From positions 4,120,501 to 4,184,500 of the forward strand of contig NZ_CP060713.1 in NCBI RefSeq assembly GCF_014395785.1: a stretch of DNA of 64,000 nucleotides, read 5' to 3'. Of the stretch, positions 40,801 to 49,484 are shown in pieces. The notes beneath the pieces were generated by a model. The model saw only the letters and a program-made list of their open reading frames with translations, did no database searches and was not told where the DNA came from. The stretch's first letter is position 1, and each line of letters begins with the position of its first letter. The stretch is from Nocardioides mesophilus. Its GTDB lineage: Bacteria; Actinomycetota; Actinomycetes; Propionibacteriales; Nocardioidaceae. The translations under genes and the position numbers were made by a program.

Positions 40801-41694
40801 GAGATCGCGGCGTACGAAGCCGAGGAGGCCGCCGACAAGGATGCCGTGGCGCAGGCGTACGAGATGCTCAACTTCATCTACGCGAGCAGCGGCCGGGAGG
40901 AGCCGCTGCCCTACGGCAGGCTGGCTCTCCAGGCGTACGTCGAGCTGGGAAACCTGGCCCGGCAAGGACATTGCCTGAACAACCTCGCAATGCAGGAGTA
41001 CACCGGAGGTCGCTGGGACGAGTCGCTGACCCATCTGCGTGAGGCCAGCGACCTCTTCCACCGGATCGGGGACACCGCGGCCGAGGCCAACGCGCTGTAC
41101 AACCGGGTCGAGCTGCTGGTCCGGCAGGGGAGAGGCACCGACGTCGAGGTCCCGTTGCCCGACGTCTTGAGGATCGCCCGGGCGATGGAGGATGACGAGC
41201 TCGTCGCGCTGGCCCTGCGCGAGCAGGCGCGGGTCGCCGCGCGAGCCGGCGACATCCGCGAGGCGATGGCGCTGCTGGACAAGGCCGGTGCTCTCTTCGT
41301 CGAGCTCGAGGAGCCGGGCGAGTCGCGCAACACCGGCCTGGCGCGGGCGGAGGTGCTGCTGGACGCCGGTCTCGTCGCCGAGGCGGGCGACGTGCTGGCG
41401 GCGCTGACGGGTGCAGGTCAGCCGCTCGACGCCACCGTGCACCGACTGCTGGGTCGGCAGCACCTCGGCGAGGGCCGGCTGACCGAGGCGCGCGCGGCCC
41501 TGCAGGCGGGGGTCGTGGCAGCCCGGGACCAGGCCAACCGCTACGAGGAAGGGCTGCTGCTGCTCGGCCTGGCCGAGCTGGCCCGTCACCAGGGGATGCC
41601 CGACGAGCCGCCGACACGCGCTGCGCGTGCGCTTCTCGACCCGATGGGGGTGTTGCGCAGTGCCGGCGTACGCATCGACCCTCCTCCCCGCTGA
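37877..41694 (+). pseudogene. Tandem class III adenylyl/guanylyl cyclase with AAA ATPase and TPR domains, frameshifted
   Basis: If one base is restored at the GGGG run 38935-38938, this is one protein of about 1270 residues. The first cyclase homology domain (about 30-190) has TLAFVDISGFTQLTERLA and DLVKWGGDAMLLLF, with both metal Asp. The second (about 250-400) has FESDINSDGGKIMLTAGAP and, after the shift, FRRTYSVKGDAINLAARVM. The ATPase part follows: Walker A EVVGGAGLGKSRLVTEV and Walker B VFVIEDAHLMDD. The remaining ~600 residues are TPR-like helices. Such proteins make cAMP (sometimes cGMP) in response to unknown signals. It heads a region with three cyclic-nucleotide-binding proteins. 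Confidence 0.85.
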
Positions 41695-41711
41695 GCAGGG
41701 AGGAGGGTCGA
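41675..41711. terminator. Hairpin between convergent genes
   Basis: A perfect 14-bp stem (TCGACCCTCCTCCC with GGGAGGAGGGTCGA) and a 9-base loop that includes the cyclase stop codon. Placed between convergent genes, it can stop transcription from both sides. Confidence 0.7.
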
Positions 41712-41727
41712 CCCGTTCAGCCCTCGC

Positions 41728-42720
41728 TCAGCCGACGCTGCCTCGCATGTCCTGGGTGAACAGCAGGTACAGCAGGGTGTCCCCGCTGCCGTCCCGCTTG
41801 CTCTGCACGTAGTCGACACAGGCGTCCTGGCCGGCGCCGAGCGTGGCCTTGGCCGGGCATGCCTCGGCGGTCGCGAGCGCGTCGTTGCCGTTGAGGGAGA
41901 ACGACAGGTGCTGGTCCTGGATCGCGCCACCGGCGCACAGGGTCTTGTCGCACTTGATCAGCAGTGCCGCGGGGTCGGTGTCGGTGTACAGGCCGTCCAG
42001 CTGGGCGAGCGCCTGGACCACCGCTCCGCTCGTGCTGCCGCAGCCGGCGTACGTCGTGTCGCAGACACCGAGCGAGAGCAGCACCTGGCTGCTCTGGGCT
42101 CCGTGGGGGAGGATCAGCGTGCCGCACACCGGGTCCGCCGGGGTGGCGTACTGGCAGTTCGAGTCGTCACCGCCGATGCCCTGCTCGAAGCTGGAGTTCG
42201 GTGCGGAGTCGACGAAGCGCAGCTCATTGACCACGTCGAAGCGCTGGTCGGCCGTGGAGGTGCCGGGGGTCACCGTCCGGCCTGCCTTGCCGGGGACCGA
42301 CACGGTCAACGACACCTGGTTCGCAGCCACGGGAAGGCTCGTGTCGAGCGTCACGCTGGTCATCCCGCGCGGAGCCGTGACCGTCGCGGGAGTGGGGCCA
42401 CCCTGGTCGCTGGTGATCACCAGCGGGGTGTCCTTCTGGAACGAGGCGGGTGCGCCGTAGACGTCGTAGAAGCTCACCCGGACGTGGATCGTGCCGCCGG
42501 CCTGCACGAGGACGTACGGCACCGCGGCGCCAGGGGTGCCGGTGGGTGCCTGGACGTCGGAGGTCACCCCGTCGATGACGATCGTGACCGGGGCCGGACT
42601 GGCAGCGCTTGCCGTGCTCACCACCAGCCCACCGACTGCCGCGATCAGTGAGCCCAGAAGGGCCAGCACGAGCGCGAGGCGGCGACGCCGTGGGGTCTTG
42701 CTCGAACGCGTGGCACGCAC
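41728..42720 (-). CDS. Secreted protein of unknown function
   Basis: A 330-residue protein with GTG start. A basic twin-Arg-rich start (KTPRRRRLALVLALLG) and a hydrophobic core end in a signal-peptidase-like STASAASPA. The mature part has a beta-rich first half that looks like an Ig-like or cadherin-type fold (VTIVIDGVTSDVQAP, GGTIHVRVSFYDVYG), then a Cys-rich second half (pairs in NCQYATPADPVCG, CDTTYAGCG, KCDKTLCAGG and EACPAK), probably disulfide-bonded outside. I do not recognise the family. It is divergent from the MFS-cNMP-patatin gene across a 193-bp spacer with an AT-rich patch (GGGAATATCCTATTTAACT). Confidence 0.75.
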   Translation of the reverse strand: MRATRSSKTPRRRRLALVLALLGSLIAAVGGLVVSTASAASPAPVTIVIDGVTSDVQAPTGTPGAAVPYVLVQAGGTIHVRVSFYDVYGAPASFQKDTPLVITSDQGGPTPATVTAPRGMTSVTLDTSLPVAANQVSLTVSVPGKAGRTVTPGTSTADQRFDVVNELRFVDSAPNSSFEQGIGGDDSNCQYATPADPVCGTLILPHGAQSSQVLLSLGVCDTTYAGCGSTSGAVVQALAQLDGLYTDTDPAALLIKCDKTLCAGGAIQDQHLSFSLNGNDALATAEACPAKATLGAGQDACVDYVQSKRDGSGDTLLYLLFTQDMRGSVG

Positions 42721-42913
42721 GAAAAATCACTTCCGTCCAGGGAATCAGGGAATATCCTATTTAACTTGTCAGTGTGATCGGATGCGGTCAATGACCCGAT
42801 CGGGCCAGGGCGCAGCGCTGTGCGCATGTTCGTGCCGACCGCTTGTCAGCGGGCCTCGAAGACCGACAGACTGCGCCAGCGGCTGCGCAGCCGCACAGAC
42901 GGGGGGGGCTGAC

Positions 42914-45900
42914 ATGGCGGGATCGTCGGGGGCACGCGTGCCTGCATCCAGAGTGCTCCTCGTCTCCGCGTTCGGCGCGTTCCTCGCCTTCCTGGACGCG
43001 ACGATCGTCAACGTCGCCTTCCCGTCGATCCGGGAGTCCTTCCCCGGGCAGTCGATCGGAGGACTCTCGTGGGTCCTGAACGCCTACAACATCGTCTTCG
43101 CGGCGTTCCTGATCGTCTGTGGCCGGCTCACCGACCTGCTCGGCCGTCGACGTGCCTTCGTGACCGGCGTCCTGCTCTTCACCGTCGCGTCCGGCCTGTG
43201 CGGCGCAGCGCCCACGATCTCCTTGCTGGTCGCGGCCCGCATCCTCCAGGCGCTGGGGGCGGCGCTGCTGGTGCCCGCCTCGCTCGCGCTGGTCGTCGAC
43301 GCCTTTCCGGAGGAACGACGGGCGCATGCGATCGGCCTGTGGGGGGCCACCGCTGCCGTCGCCGCCGGTCTGGGCCCACCCCTGGGCGGGGTCCTGGTGG
43401 AGGCGGGCGGCTGGCGTTGGGCCTTCCTGGTCAACCTGCCGTTCGGGCTGGCCGCGCTGTGGGCCGCTCGCCGCCAGCTCGTCGAGAGCCGCGCGCCGGG
43501 TCGCCGTACGATGCCGGACCTCCGCGGTGCCGCCCTGCTTGCTGCCGCGATGGCCTTGTTGAACCTGGCGATCATCAAGGGCAGCGACTGGGGGTGGACC
43601 AGCACAGCGCTGCTCGGGTCTTTCGCCGCATCCCTGGTGCTCCTGGGCCTCTTCGTCATGAGCTCGCGCGCCCACCGCTCGCCACTGCTCGACGCGGCGC
43701 TGCTCAGGATCCCCTCCTTCAGCATCGCCTCACTGGCCACCATCCTGGCCGGGCTCGGCTTCTTCGCCTACCTGCTGACGAACATCCTGTGGCTCCAGTA
43801 CATCTGGGGCTACGACGTGCTGCACGCCGGTCTCGCGCTCGTGCCCGGAGCGCTGGTGGCGGCCGTCGTCGCGTCGCGCCTGGGACCGCTCGCCGACCGT
43901 CACGGCTACCGGCTGTTCGTGGTGCCGGGTGCGCTGGTGTGGGCGGGCGCCTACCTCTGGTACCACCAACGGACCGGGCTGGAGCCGGCGTTCTGGAGCG
44001 AGTGGTTCCCCGGCCAGGTCCTCAGCGGCATCGGGGTGGGCGCCACCCTCCCGCTTCTGGGAAGCGCCGCCCTGGCAGCCGTCCCGGGCGGCCGCTACGC
44101 CACCGCCTCCGCGGTGGTCTCCAGCGCGCGTCAGCTGGGCGGTGTGCTGGGCATCGCGATCCTGGTGGTGATCGTGGGCGATCCCTCGCCGGCGACCGCC
44201 GTGACCGCCTTCCGCCACGGCTGGGTCCTCTCGATCTGCGCGTTCCTGGCCGTGGCACTGCTCTCGCTCCCGTTGGGCAAGCTGCGCGGCGTGGACGAGG
44301 AGTCCGAGGACGACGACGAGCCGGCCGCGCGGATCCAGGCGAGCACCCGGCCGGTGGCCGGGTCGTCGACGCCTCCCGGGGCCGGTGACAGCCAGACCGG
44401 CCTGCAGGGGGTGGCCCTGCTGGCGGGGCTGCCCGAGGGTGCCCGCCGGCGGCTGGAGGAGTCCGCCCGGCTGGTCACCGTTCCAGCTGGTGCCTGGCTC
44501 ATGCGTGAGGGCGATCCGCCCGGTTCGGCGTACGTCGTGCGACGCGGTCGTCTCGAGGTCCATGTCGACGGCCGTAGCGTGCGCGAGCTCGGCGCCGGTG
44601 CGGTGCTGGGTGAGCTGGCGCTGCTCACCGGTGAGAACCGCTCGGCGAGCGTCCGGGCCCGCCGGGACTCGGTGGTCCTCGAGATACCTCGCGAGGCGTT
44701 CGAGGAGCTGTTGACGACCGACCCGACCGCATCCCGCGTGGTGCTGGCGCAGGTGGCCGAGCAGCTGCGCACCGCCGGCGCCCCGACGACCTTCCAGCCC
44801 GCGGCCCAACCGACGGTGATCGCCGTGGTGGGGCTGCACCCCGGCTCCGGTGCAGGTGCGGTGGCCGACGCGCTCTTCCGCCGGCTGTCGATCCACCACA
44901 CGGTCACGATGTGCGGGGTGGTGGGCGCCGAGGGTCTCGACCGCGCCGAGCGCGACCACGGGCGGGTGCTGCTGCTGGCCGAGGAGGGCGGCGAGGGGGG
45001 TGCCGCGTGGCGTGACTTCACCCTGCGGCAGGCCGACGCGGTGGTGCTCGTCTCCCGCAGTGACGCCCCGGTTCCTCCGGCGCCGCTGTCCCCGGCGCCT
45101 CTGCGTCGCCCGGAGCTGGTGCTGGCCGGGACCGACCCCGGTCCGGTGGACCGGGTGGCCTGGCGGGCCTGGGCCGATGCATGGCAGGTCACGGTGGTCG
45201 ACGGCGACGTCACCGCAGGCACGCGGGCCCTGGCGGACCGGCTTGCCGGCCGGTCGCTGGGCCTGGTGCTCGGTGGTGGCGGCGCTCGCGCGTTCGCCCA
45301 CATCGGCGTCCTGCGTGAGCTGGCCGAGGCGGGACTGCACGTCGATCGCGTCGCAGGCACCAGCGTGGGTTCGCTCATCGCGGCCGTCCACGCCTCCGGG
45401 CTGGACGGGGAGGCGCTCGAGGAGCTCTGCTACGCCGAGCTGGTGCGCCGCAATCCCTTCAGCGACTGGCGATTCCCGACCCGGTCACTCGCCCGGGGTG
45501 CTCGGATCAGCGACGGGCTGCAGCGCGCGTTCGGTGAGGCGGTGATCGAGGGTCTGCCGCGCCAACTCGCCACGGTGAGCACCGACCTGGTGACCCGCAC
45601 CCGGCAGGTGCACCGGGAAGGTCGCGTCACCCGGGCCGTCCAGGCCTCGTTGAACCTGCCGGTGCTGTTCGCGCCGATCGCCGACGAGGAAGGCAGGCTC
45701 CTCATCGACGGTGGCGTCCTCGACAACCTGCCTGTCGACCTGCTCACCGAACGGGACGAGGGTCCGGTCGTGGCCGTCAACATCGCCATGGGAGGTGGCA
45801 GCGGGAGCACCCGCGCCGCTCACGCCACCCGCCGCCCGGCCCGGGTCCCGGCGCTGGGGGAGACGCTGCTCCGGACGATGACCATCGGCAGTGGTGGTGT

Positions 45901-46135
45901 CGTCGCGGCGGCCCTCGCGCGGGGGGCGTGGGTCGTCACGCCGCCGACCCTGGGCGTAGGACTCCTCGAGTTCCACCAGTTCGACCGCATGGTCGCAGCG
46001 GGCCGAAGCGCGGCCCGCCTGCTGCTCGAGGAGGCCGGTGAGGGCCTGGGCGCCCGTCTCGTCGCGCAGGAGGCCCCGTCCACGGGTCTGCACGAGTCGG
46101 CGCCGCCCGACGCGGAGCCGGTGGCGGCGCTCTGA
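42914..46135 (+). CDS. Triple fusion: MFS transporter, cyclic-nucleotide-binding domain, patatin-like phospholipase
   Basis: One uninterrupted 1073-residue protein. Residues ~10-455 form a DHA2-type MFS unit: FLAFLDATIVNVAFPSI is the first helix, and GRLTDLLGRRRAF the loop. Residues ~498-600 form a cNMP-binding domain with VLGELALLTGENRSASVR, the phosphate-binding cassette with its Glu and Arg. Residues ~632-780 are a degenerate P-loop-like segment (VVGLHPGSGAG), as in long NTE-type proteins. Residues ~781-1030 form the patatin domain: oxyanion loop LVLGGGGARAFAHIGVL, nucleophile Ser in GTSVGSL and catalytic Asp in LIDGGVLDNLP. NTE-like enzymes hydrolyse (lyso)phospholipids; fusion to a pump suggests export or flipping linked to lipid turnover. 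The ATG at 42914 follows a run of nine or more G. Confidence 0.9.
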   Translation: MAGSSGARVPASRVLLVSAFGAFLAFLDATIVNVAFPSIRESFPGQSIGGLSWVLNAYNIVFAAFLIVCGRLTDLLGRRRAFVTGVLLFTVASGLCGAAPTISLLVAARILQALGAALLVPASLALVVDAFPEERRAHAIGLWGATAAVAAGLGPPLGGVLVEAGGWRWAFLVNLPFGLAALWAARRQLVESRAPGRRTMPDLRGAALLAAAMALLNLAIIKGSDWGWTSTALLGSFAASLVLLGLFVMSSRAHRSPLLDAALLRIPSFSIASLATILAGLGFFAYLLTNILWLQYIWGYDVLHAGLALVPGALVAAVVASRLGPLADRHGYRLFVVPGALVWAGAYLWYHQRTGLEPAFWSEWFPGQVLSGIGVGATLPLLGSAALAAVPGGRYATASAVVSSARQLGGVLGIAILVVIVGDPSPATAVTAFRHGWVLSICAFLAVALLSLPLGKLRGVDEESEDDDEPAARIQASTRPVAGSSTPPGAGDSQTGLQGVALLAGLPEGARRRLEESARLVTVPAGAWLMREGDPPGSAYVVRRGRLEVHVDGRSVRELGAGAVLGELALLTGENRSASVRARRDSVVLEIPREAFEELLTTDPTASRVVLAQVAEQLRTAGAPTTFQPAAQPTVIAVVGLHPGSGAGAVADALFRRLSIHHTVTMCGVVGAEGLDRAERDHGRVLLLAEEGGEGGAAWRDFTLRQADAVVLVSRSDAPVPPAPLSPAPLRRPELVLAGTDPGPVDRVAWRAWADAWQVTVVDGDVTAGTRALADRLAGRSLGLVLGGGGARAFAHIGVLRELAEAGLHVDRVAGTSVGSLIAAVHASGLDGEALEELCYAELVRRNPFSDWRFPTRSLARGARISDGLQRAFGEAVIEGLPRQLATVSTDLVTRTRQVHREGRVTRAVQASLNLPVLFAPIADEEGRLLIDGGVLDNLPVDLLTERDEGPVVAVNIAMGGGSGSTRAAHATRRPARVPALGETLLRTMTIGSGGVVAAALARGAWVVTPPTLGVGLLEFHQFDRMVAAGRSAARLLLEEAGEGLGARLVAQEAPSTGLHESAPPDAEPVAAL

Positions 46136-46141
46136 GCCCGG

Positions 46142-46972
46142 TCAGGCGCGAGGGCGCACGTCGAGCGTCATGCCTTCTCGTGCCACGACCACCGGTATCC
46201 CGTCGGCGAGTCCCGGAGCCCATGCGGCGATCTCGTCCAGGGCCGCATCCGAGCGGGCAGGGGAGTGGTGGAACAGCACGAGCTTGCCCGCCCCGCAGTC
46301 GCGGGCGAGCTTGATGCAGTCCTGCACGGTCGCGTGCCCGTAGTCGACCGCGACCGGCCGCTCGTGGTCGAGGAACTGCGCGTCGTGCACCAGGACGTCG
46401 ACCCCCTGCAACGCGGTCTTCAGGCGGTCGGAGATCCCGGCAGCCGGCGCGTGGTCGGGGAGGTAGGCCAACGATCCATGCTCGTCCTCCACCAGGAAGC
46501 AGAAGGTGCGTCCACCCTTGTGCTCGACGTCCACGGCGGTGACGGCGAAACCCTCGATCGTGTGGCTGCCCTCGTGCAGGTCCTGGAACCCCCAGCTTCC
46601 GTGGAGCCCCTCCGGTGGGATCGGGAACGAAGGGGGCGAGAACGACTGCGCCAGCAGGTCACGCGCTGAGCGTCCGTCCTGCGCCGGCACGTAGAGGTCG
46701 ATGCGGGCGTCCGGACGATCGCCGGCGCCGAAGAACGGCAACCCCATCATGTGGTCCCAGTGGAGGTGGCTGAGCACGATCGAACCCTCGAAGGCGCGGC
46801 CACCCAGCAGCGGTGTCAGCGAGCGGAGACCGGTGCCGGCGTCCAGCACGAGGGCCGGCGCGTCGGCGCCCTCCCTGGTCAGCGACACGCACGAGGTGTG
46901 ACCGCCGTAGCGGACGAAGTCCGCCCCGGGCGCAGGGGTGGATCCGCGGACACCCAGCATCTGCAGCTTCAT
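46142..46972 (-). CDS. MBL-fold metallo-hydrolase, possibly a cyclic-nucleotide phosphodiesterase
   Basis: A 276-residue metallo-beta-lactamase-fold protein. Metal motif SHLHWDHMMGLPFF (HxHxDH), then HEGSHTIEGFAV, the bridging Asp near LAYLPDHAP, and further His in DAQFLDHERP and GHATVQDCIKLA. The N-terminus MKLQMLGVRGSTPAPG with RYGGHTSCVSL is like the PhnP/class II cyclic phosphodiesterase and RNase Z-like branch. Specificity cannot be read from the sequence. Its place between two cNMP-binding transporters and near a cyclase makes cAMP hydrolysis an attractive hypothesis. Six bases separate its stop from the end of the convergent fusion gene. Confidence 0.82.
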   Translation of the reverse strand: MKLQMLGVRGSTPAPGADFVRYGGHTSCVSLTREGADAPALVLDAGTGLRSLTPLLGGRAFEGSIVLSHLHWDHMMGLPFFGAGDRPDARIDLYVPAQDGRSARDLLAQSFSPPSFPIPPEGLHGSWGFQDLHEGSHTIEGFAVTAVDVEHKGGRTFCFLVEDEHGSLAYLPDHAPAAGISDRLKTALQGVDVLVHDAQFLDHERPVAVDYGHATVQDCIKLARDCGAGKLVLFHHSPARSDAALDEIAAWAPGLADGIPVVVAREGMTLDVRPRA

Positions 46973-47015
46973 GCGATCACCGCGGCACCCTAGCAGCGCG
47001 CCGGTCGGTCACGGG

Positions 47016-48716
47016 TCAGACCGCGAGCCGTCTGGTGACGATGTCCTCGGCAGCCGACCGGGCATCGATCTGGCCGGTGACGGCGTCCAGGAAGTCGTCG
47101 CGCTCCAGCGCCAGCAACTCGGTCTCCTCGACCGCGGTGAGGGTGGCAGTGCGCGGCACGTCCCGGAGCAGTCCGATCTCCCCGAAGAAGTCTCCAGGTC
47201 CCTCGGTGCGCAGCACGGCGGTGTCCTGGGTGACCTGCATGGACCCCGAGGAGATGACGTAGAAGCGGTCCGACGGCTCGCCCTCCCGGATGAACACCTC
47301 GCCCGCCGGCACGACGACCGGCGTGAGCCGGCGGGCCAGCGTCTCCAGGACCGCCGGCGTCAGCGGTGCGAACATCGGGATGGCCTGGAGGAGGTCGATG
47401 CCGACCGGCCGGGTCAGTCGGTCGTCGAGCCGGCGCATCCGCGGCAGGCCGGTGAGCGCGACCACGGTGACGGCGGTGCCGAGCACCGCGAGGGCGGTAC
47501 GGAGGCCGAGCCAGCTCTCGAGGAGCGGCATCAGCACGGCGCCGAGGGCCATGGTCGAGATCAGGCACGTCTCCACCGCGCCGAAGACCCGACCGAGCAC
47601 CTCGTCGGGGGCGATGCGCTGGAAGATCGTGTCCATGTTGACGTCGACCAGTGGGTTCCCGAGGCCCAGGAGCGCGACGGCCACGAACGCGGCGACGGGA
47701 TGCGGCCAGACGCTCACCAGCAACAACGGCAGCGCCCACAGCACGACTCCGGCAGTCATGTCCTGCGCAAGCTTGAGGCGGGTGGCGCGCGCTATCGCCA
47801 GGAACCCGCCGACGATGGCCCCGACGCCGAGGACGGAGTCGAGATAGCCGACGCCGCGCGGCCCCGACCCGAGGATGTCCACCGCCATGACGATCGTGAA
47901 GACGGCCGAGGCGCCGGCGACCACCGTCTGGGCGCTGACCTGGGTGGTCACGACGAGCAGGTCGCGGTCAGCCAGGATGGTGCGGAACCCGGCCAGGGTC
48001 TCGGTCAGGAACGACTGCTTCGGCGTGTCCTCGTCGTCCGCGTCGGCCTTGGCTCGAGGGGCCGCAGCCGCTGGAACCCGGACGCCGACCACGAACAGCG
48101 CGGACCACAAGAAGGTGCCGGCGTTGACCAGGAAGACGACCGGCACATCGGCAACCCCCAGCAGAAGGGCTCCCAGGGCCGGGCCGACGAAGAAGGCCAG
48201 GCTCTCCAGGGTGCTCGCCGTCCCGTTCGAGGCGGTGAGCTCCTCGGGCCTGTTCGCCAGTGCCGGCATCAGCGCCCGTTGTGCGGGCCGGAAGGCGGTT
48301 CCCGACAGCGAGGCCAGGGTGGCCAGCACGAACACCGTCGCCGCCGGAAGATCGAGGAACAAGCAAAGTGCGGCCAGCATGACCAGCACGGCGCGGGTCA
48401 GGTCGGAGCCGATCATGACCTTCTTGCGCGGCAGCCGGTCCGCGATGGTCGCTCCGATCGGAGACGTGAAGGCCAACAGGGTCAGCCGGATCGCCGTCCA
48501 GATGCCCACCGCCTGGGTGCCGCCGACGCCGTAGGCCCAGACCGCCACGGCGGTGGCATACGCCCAGTCCCCGATCATCGAGCCGGCCAGCGCCAGCTGG
48601 ACGCGTCGGAGGTTCGGGTTGCGGAAGACGGACCTCAGGGAGTCGCCGGTGCTCCGCACGGCTGAGCGGGTGCTCGTCAGAGGAGACGCCGCCGCCTCCT
48701 CCGAGATGTCGGTCAT
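47016..48716 (-). CDS. MFS transporter with C-terminal cyclic-nucleotide-binding domain
   Basis: A 566-residue protein. About twelve membrane helices (residues ~35-420) belong to the MFS_3/enterobactin-exporter-like group (SMIGDWAYATAVAVWAYGVGG, GATIADRLPRKKVMIGSDLTR). A cNMP-binding domain follows (~430-560): VPAGEVFIREGEPSDRFYVISSG, then GDFFGEIGLLRDVPRTATLTA, a complete phosphate-binding cassette with Glu and Pro-Arg-Thr. The start at 48716 has the ribosome site AGGAGGG. It shares its architecture, but not its MFS subfamily, with the fusion at 42914. It lies 43 bp downstream of the divergent MBL gene and probably exports a small molecule under cNMP control. Confidence 0.9.
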   Translation of the reverse strand: MTDISEEAAASPLTSTRSAVRSTGDSLRSVFRNPNLRRVQLALAGSMIGDWAYATAVAVWAYGVGGTQAVGIWTAIRLTLLAFTSPIGATIADRLPRKKVMIGSDLTRAVLVMLAALCLFLDLPAATVFVLATLASLSGTAFRPAQRALMPALANRPEELTASNGTASTLESLAFFVGPALGALLLGVADVPVVFLVNAGTFLWSALFVVGVRVPAAAAPRAKADADDEDTPKQSFLTETLAGFRTILADRDLLVVTTQVSAQTVVAGASAVFTIVMAVDILGSGPRGVGYLDSVLGVGAIVGGFLAIARATRLKLAQDMTAGVVLWALPLLLVSVWPHPVAAFVAVALLGLGNPLVDVNMDTIFQRIAPDEVLGRVFGAVETCLISTMALGAVLMPLLESWLGLRTALAVLGTAVTVVALTGLPRMRRLDDRLTRPVGIDLLQAIPMFAPLTPAVLETLARRLTPVVVPAGEVFIREGEPSDRFYVISSGSMQVTQDTAVLRTEGPGDFFGEIGLLRDVPRTATLTAVEETELLALERDDFLDAVTGQIDARSAAEDIVTRRLAV

Positions 48717-49004
48717 CGGCCCTCCTGGCACGTCGGCGACGTCGCGCGATGCAGACATCGGGAACCCCGGCACCGATGCTGCCCTTCGTGGGGCATCACC
48801 GCCATAGTCCACTTCACCGGACAAAGGTTGTGAAAAGGATGTTCTGCTAGCCCGAACGGACCAGTGCCCGGCACCGCCGTCACTGACCGGCTCCCGGAGG
48901 GAAACCGAGAGGCGCCGTGGGGCCGCCGTTCCAGATATTCGAGACCGAAACCGAGGTGCGAGGACTAAAGACCCCGGTCCGGGCGCCGGCTCGGACCTAG
49001 CCTC

Positions 49005-49457
49005 ATGTCGAAGGCGGGGGCCTTCGGGGGACAGCTGAGCGGGGTGACGTCGATGGTGTCGGACGAGACGCGCGCGTCCTCGGGCCCGGTGGTGATCGAG
49101 CGGATGCAACCGGGTCGGTGGCGCCTGGTCCGGGACACGTTCTTGTGGGCGTCGGTGTCGGATCCTGCTCGTCGACCGCTGTGCGAGCACCAGATCGGCG
49201 TGGCCAGCGAGACCGGGGCCGAGTGGATCGCGCGGCTGGAGTGTGACGGGTGGTGGCTCGCCTTCGCCGACGGAGTCGTGATCGGCATCGTCGGTGTTGC
49301 TCCGCAGCACGAACAGACCGACGTGCTGCAGCTTGTCATCCACTGGGTCGCGCCGCCATGGCGTTCGCGCGGCATCGGCCGACAGCTCTTGCTGGCCGCC
49401 CAGGCCGGGGTCGCCGACACCCGGGCGGGTGCGCCCCGGCCGGGGCCGAGGACCTAG
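49005..49457 (+). CDS. GNAT family acetyltransferase, short C-terminus
   Basis: A 150-residue protein. WRLVRDTFLWASVSDP, then GVVIGIVGVAP and VIHWVAPPWRSRGIGRQLLLAAQ, the acetyl-CoA motif (RSRGIGRQL), identify the fold. After that only ~20 residues remain (ADTRAGAPRPGPRT), so the last strand and helix of a normal GNAT are missing. It may be truncated or frameshifted near the GC-rich end. Starts at 49005 or 49053 are both possible; the second still includes the whole fold. It is upstream of the App1-type gene. Confidence 0.6.
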   Translation: MSKAGAFGGQLSGVTSMVSDETRASSGPVVIERMQPGRWRLVRDTFLWASVSDPARRPLCEHQIGVASETGAEWIARLECDGWWLAFADGVVIGIVGVAPQHEQTDVLQLVIHWVAPPWRSRGIGRQLLLAAQAGVADTRAGAPRPGPRT

Positions 49458-49484
49458 CTGCCCGCCACGACATACGGTGCTCCC

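Noticed and set aside
41675-41711. The 14-bp inverted repeat as a protein operator
   Set aside because: It lies between convergent genes over a stop codon, where a terminator is the natural reading.
42721-42913. Possible CRP-type site (TGTGATCGGATGCGGTCA) in the divergent spacer
   Set aside because: The spacing and second half do not fit TGTGA-N6-TCACA; kept only as an AT-rich promoter region.
48717-49004. Possible CRP-type site (TTGTGAAAAGG near 48827) upstream of the MFS-cNMP gene
   Set aside because: Only one half (TGTGA) is present and the other arm is missing, so it does not support cAMP-CRP control.
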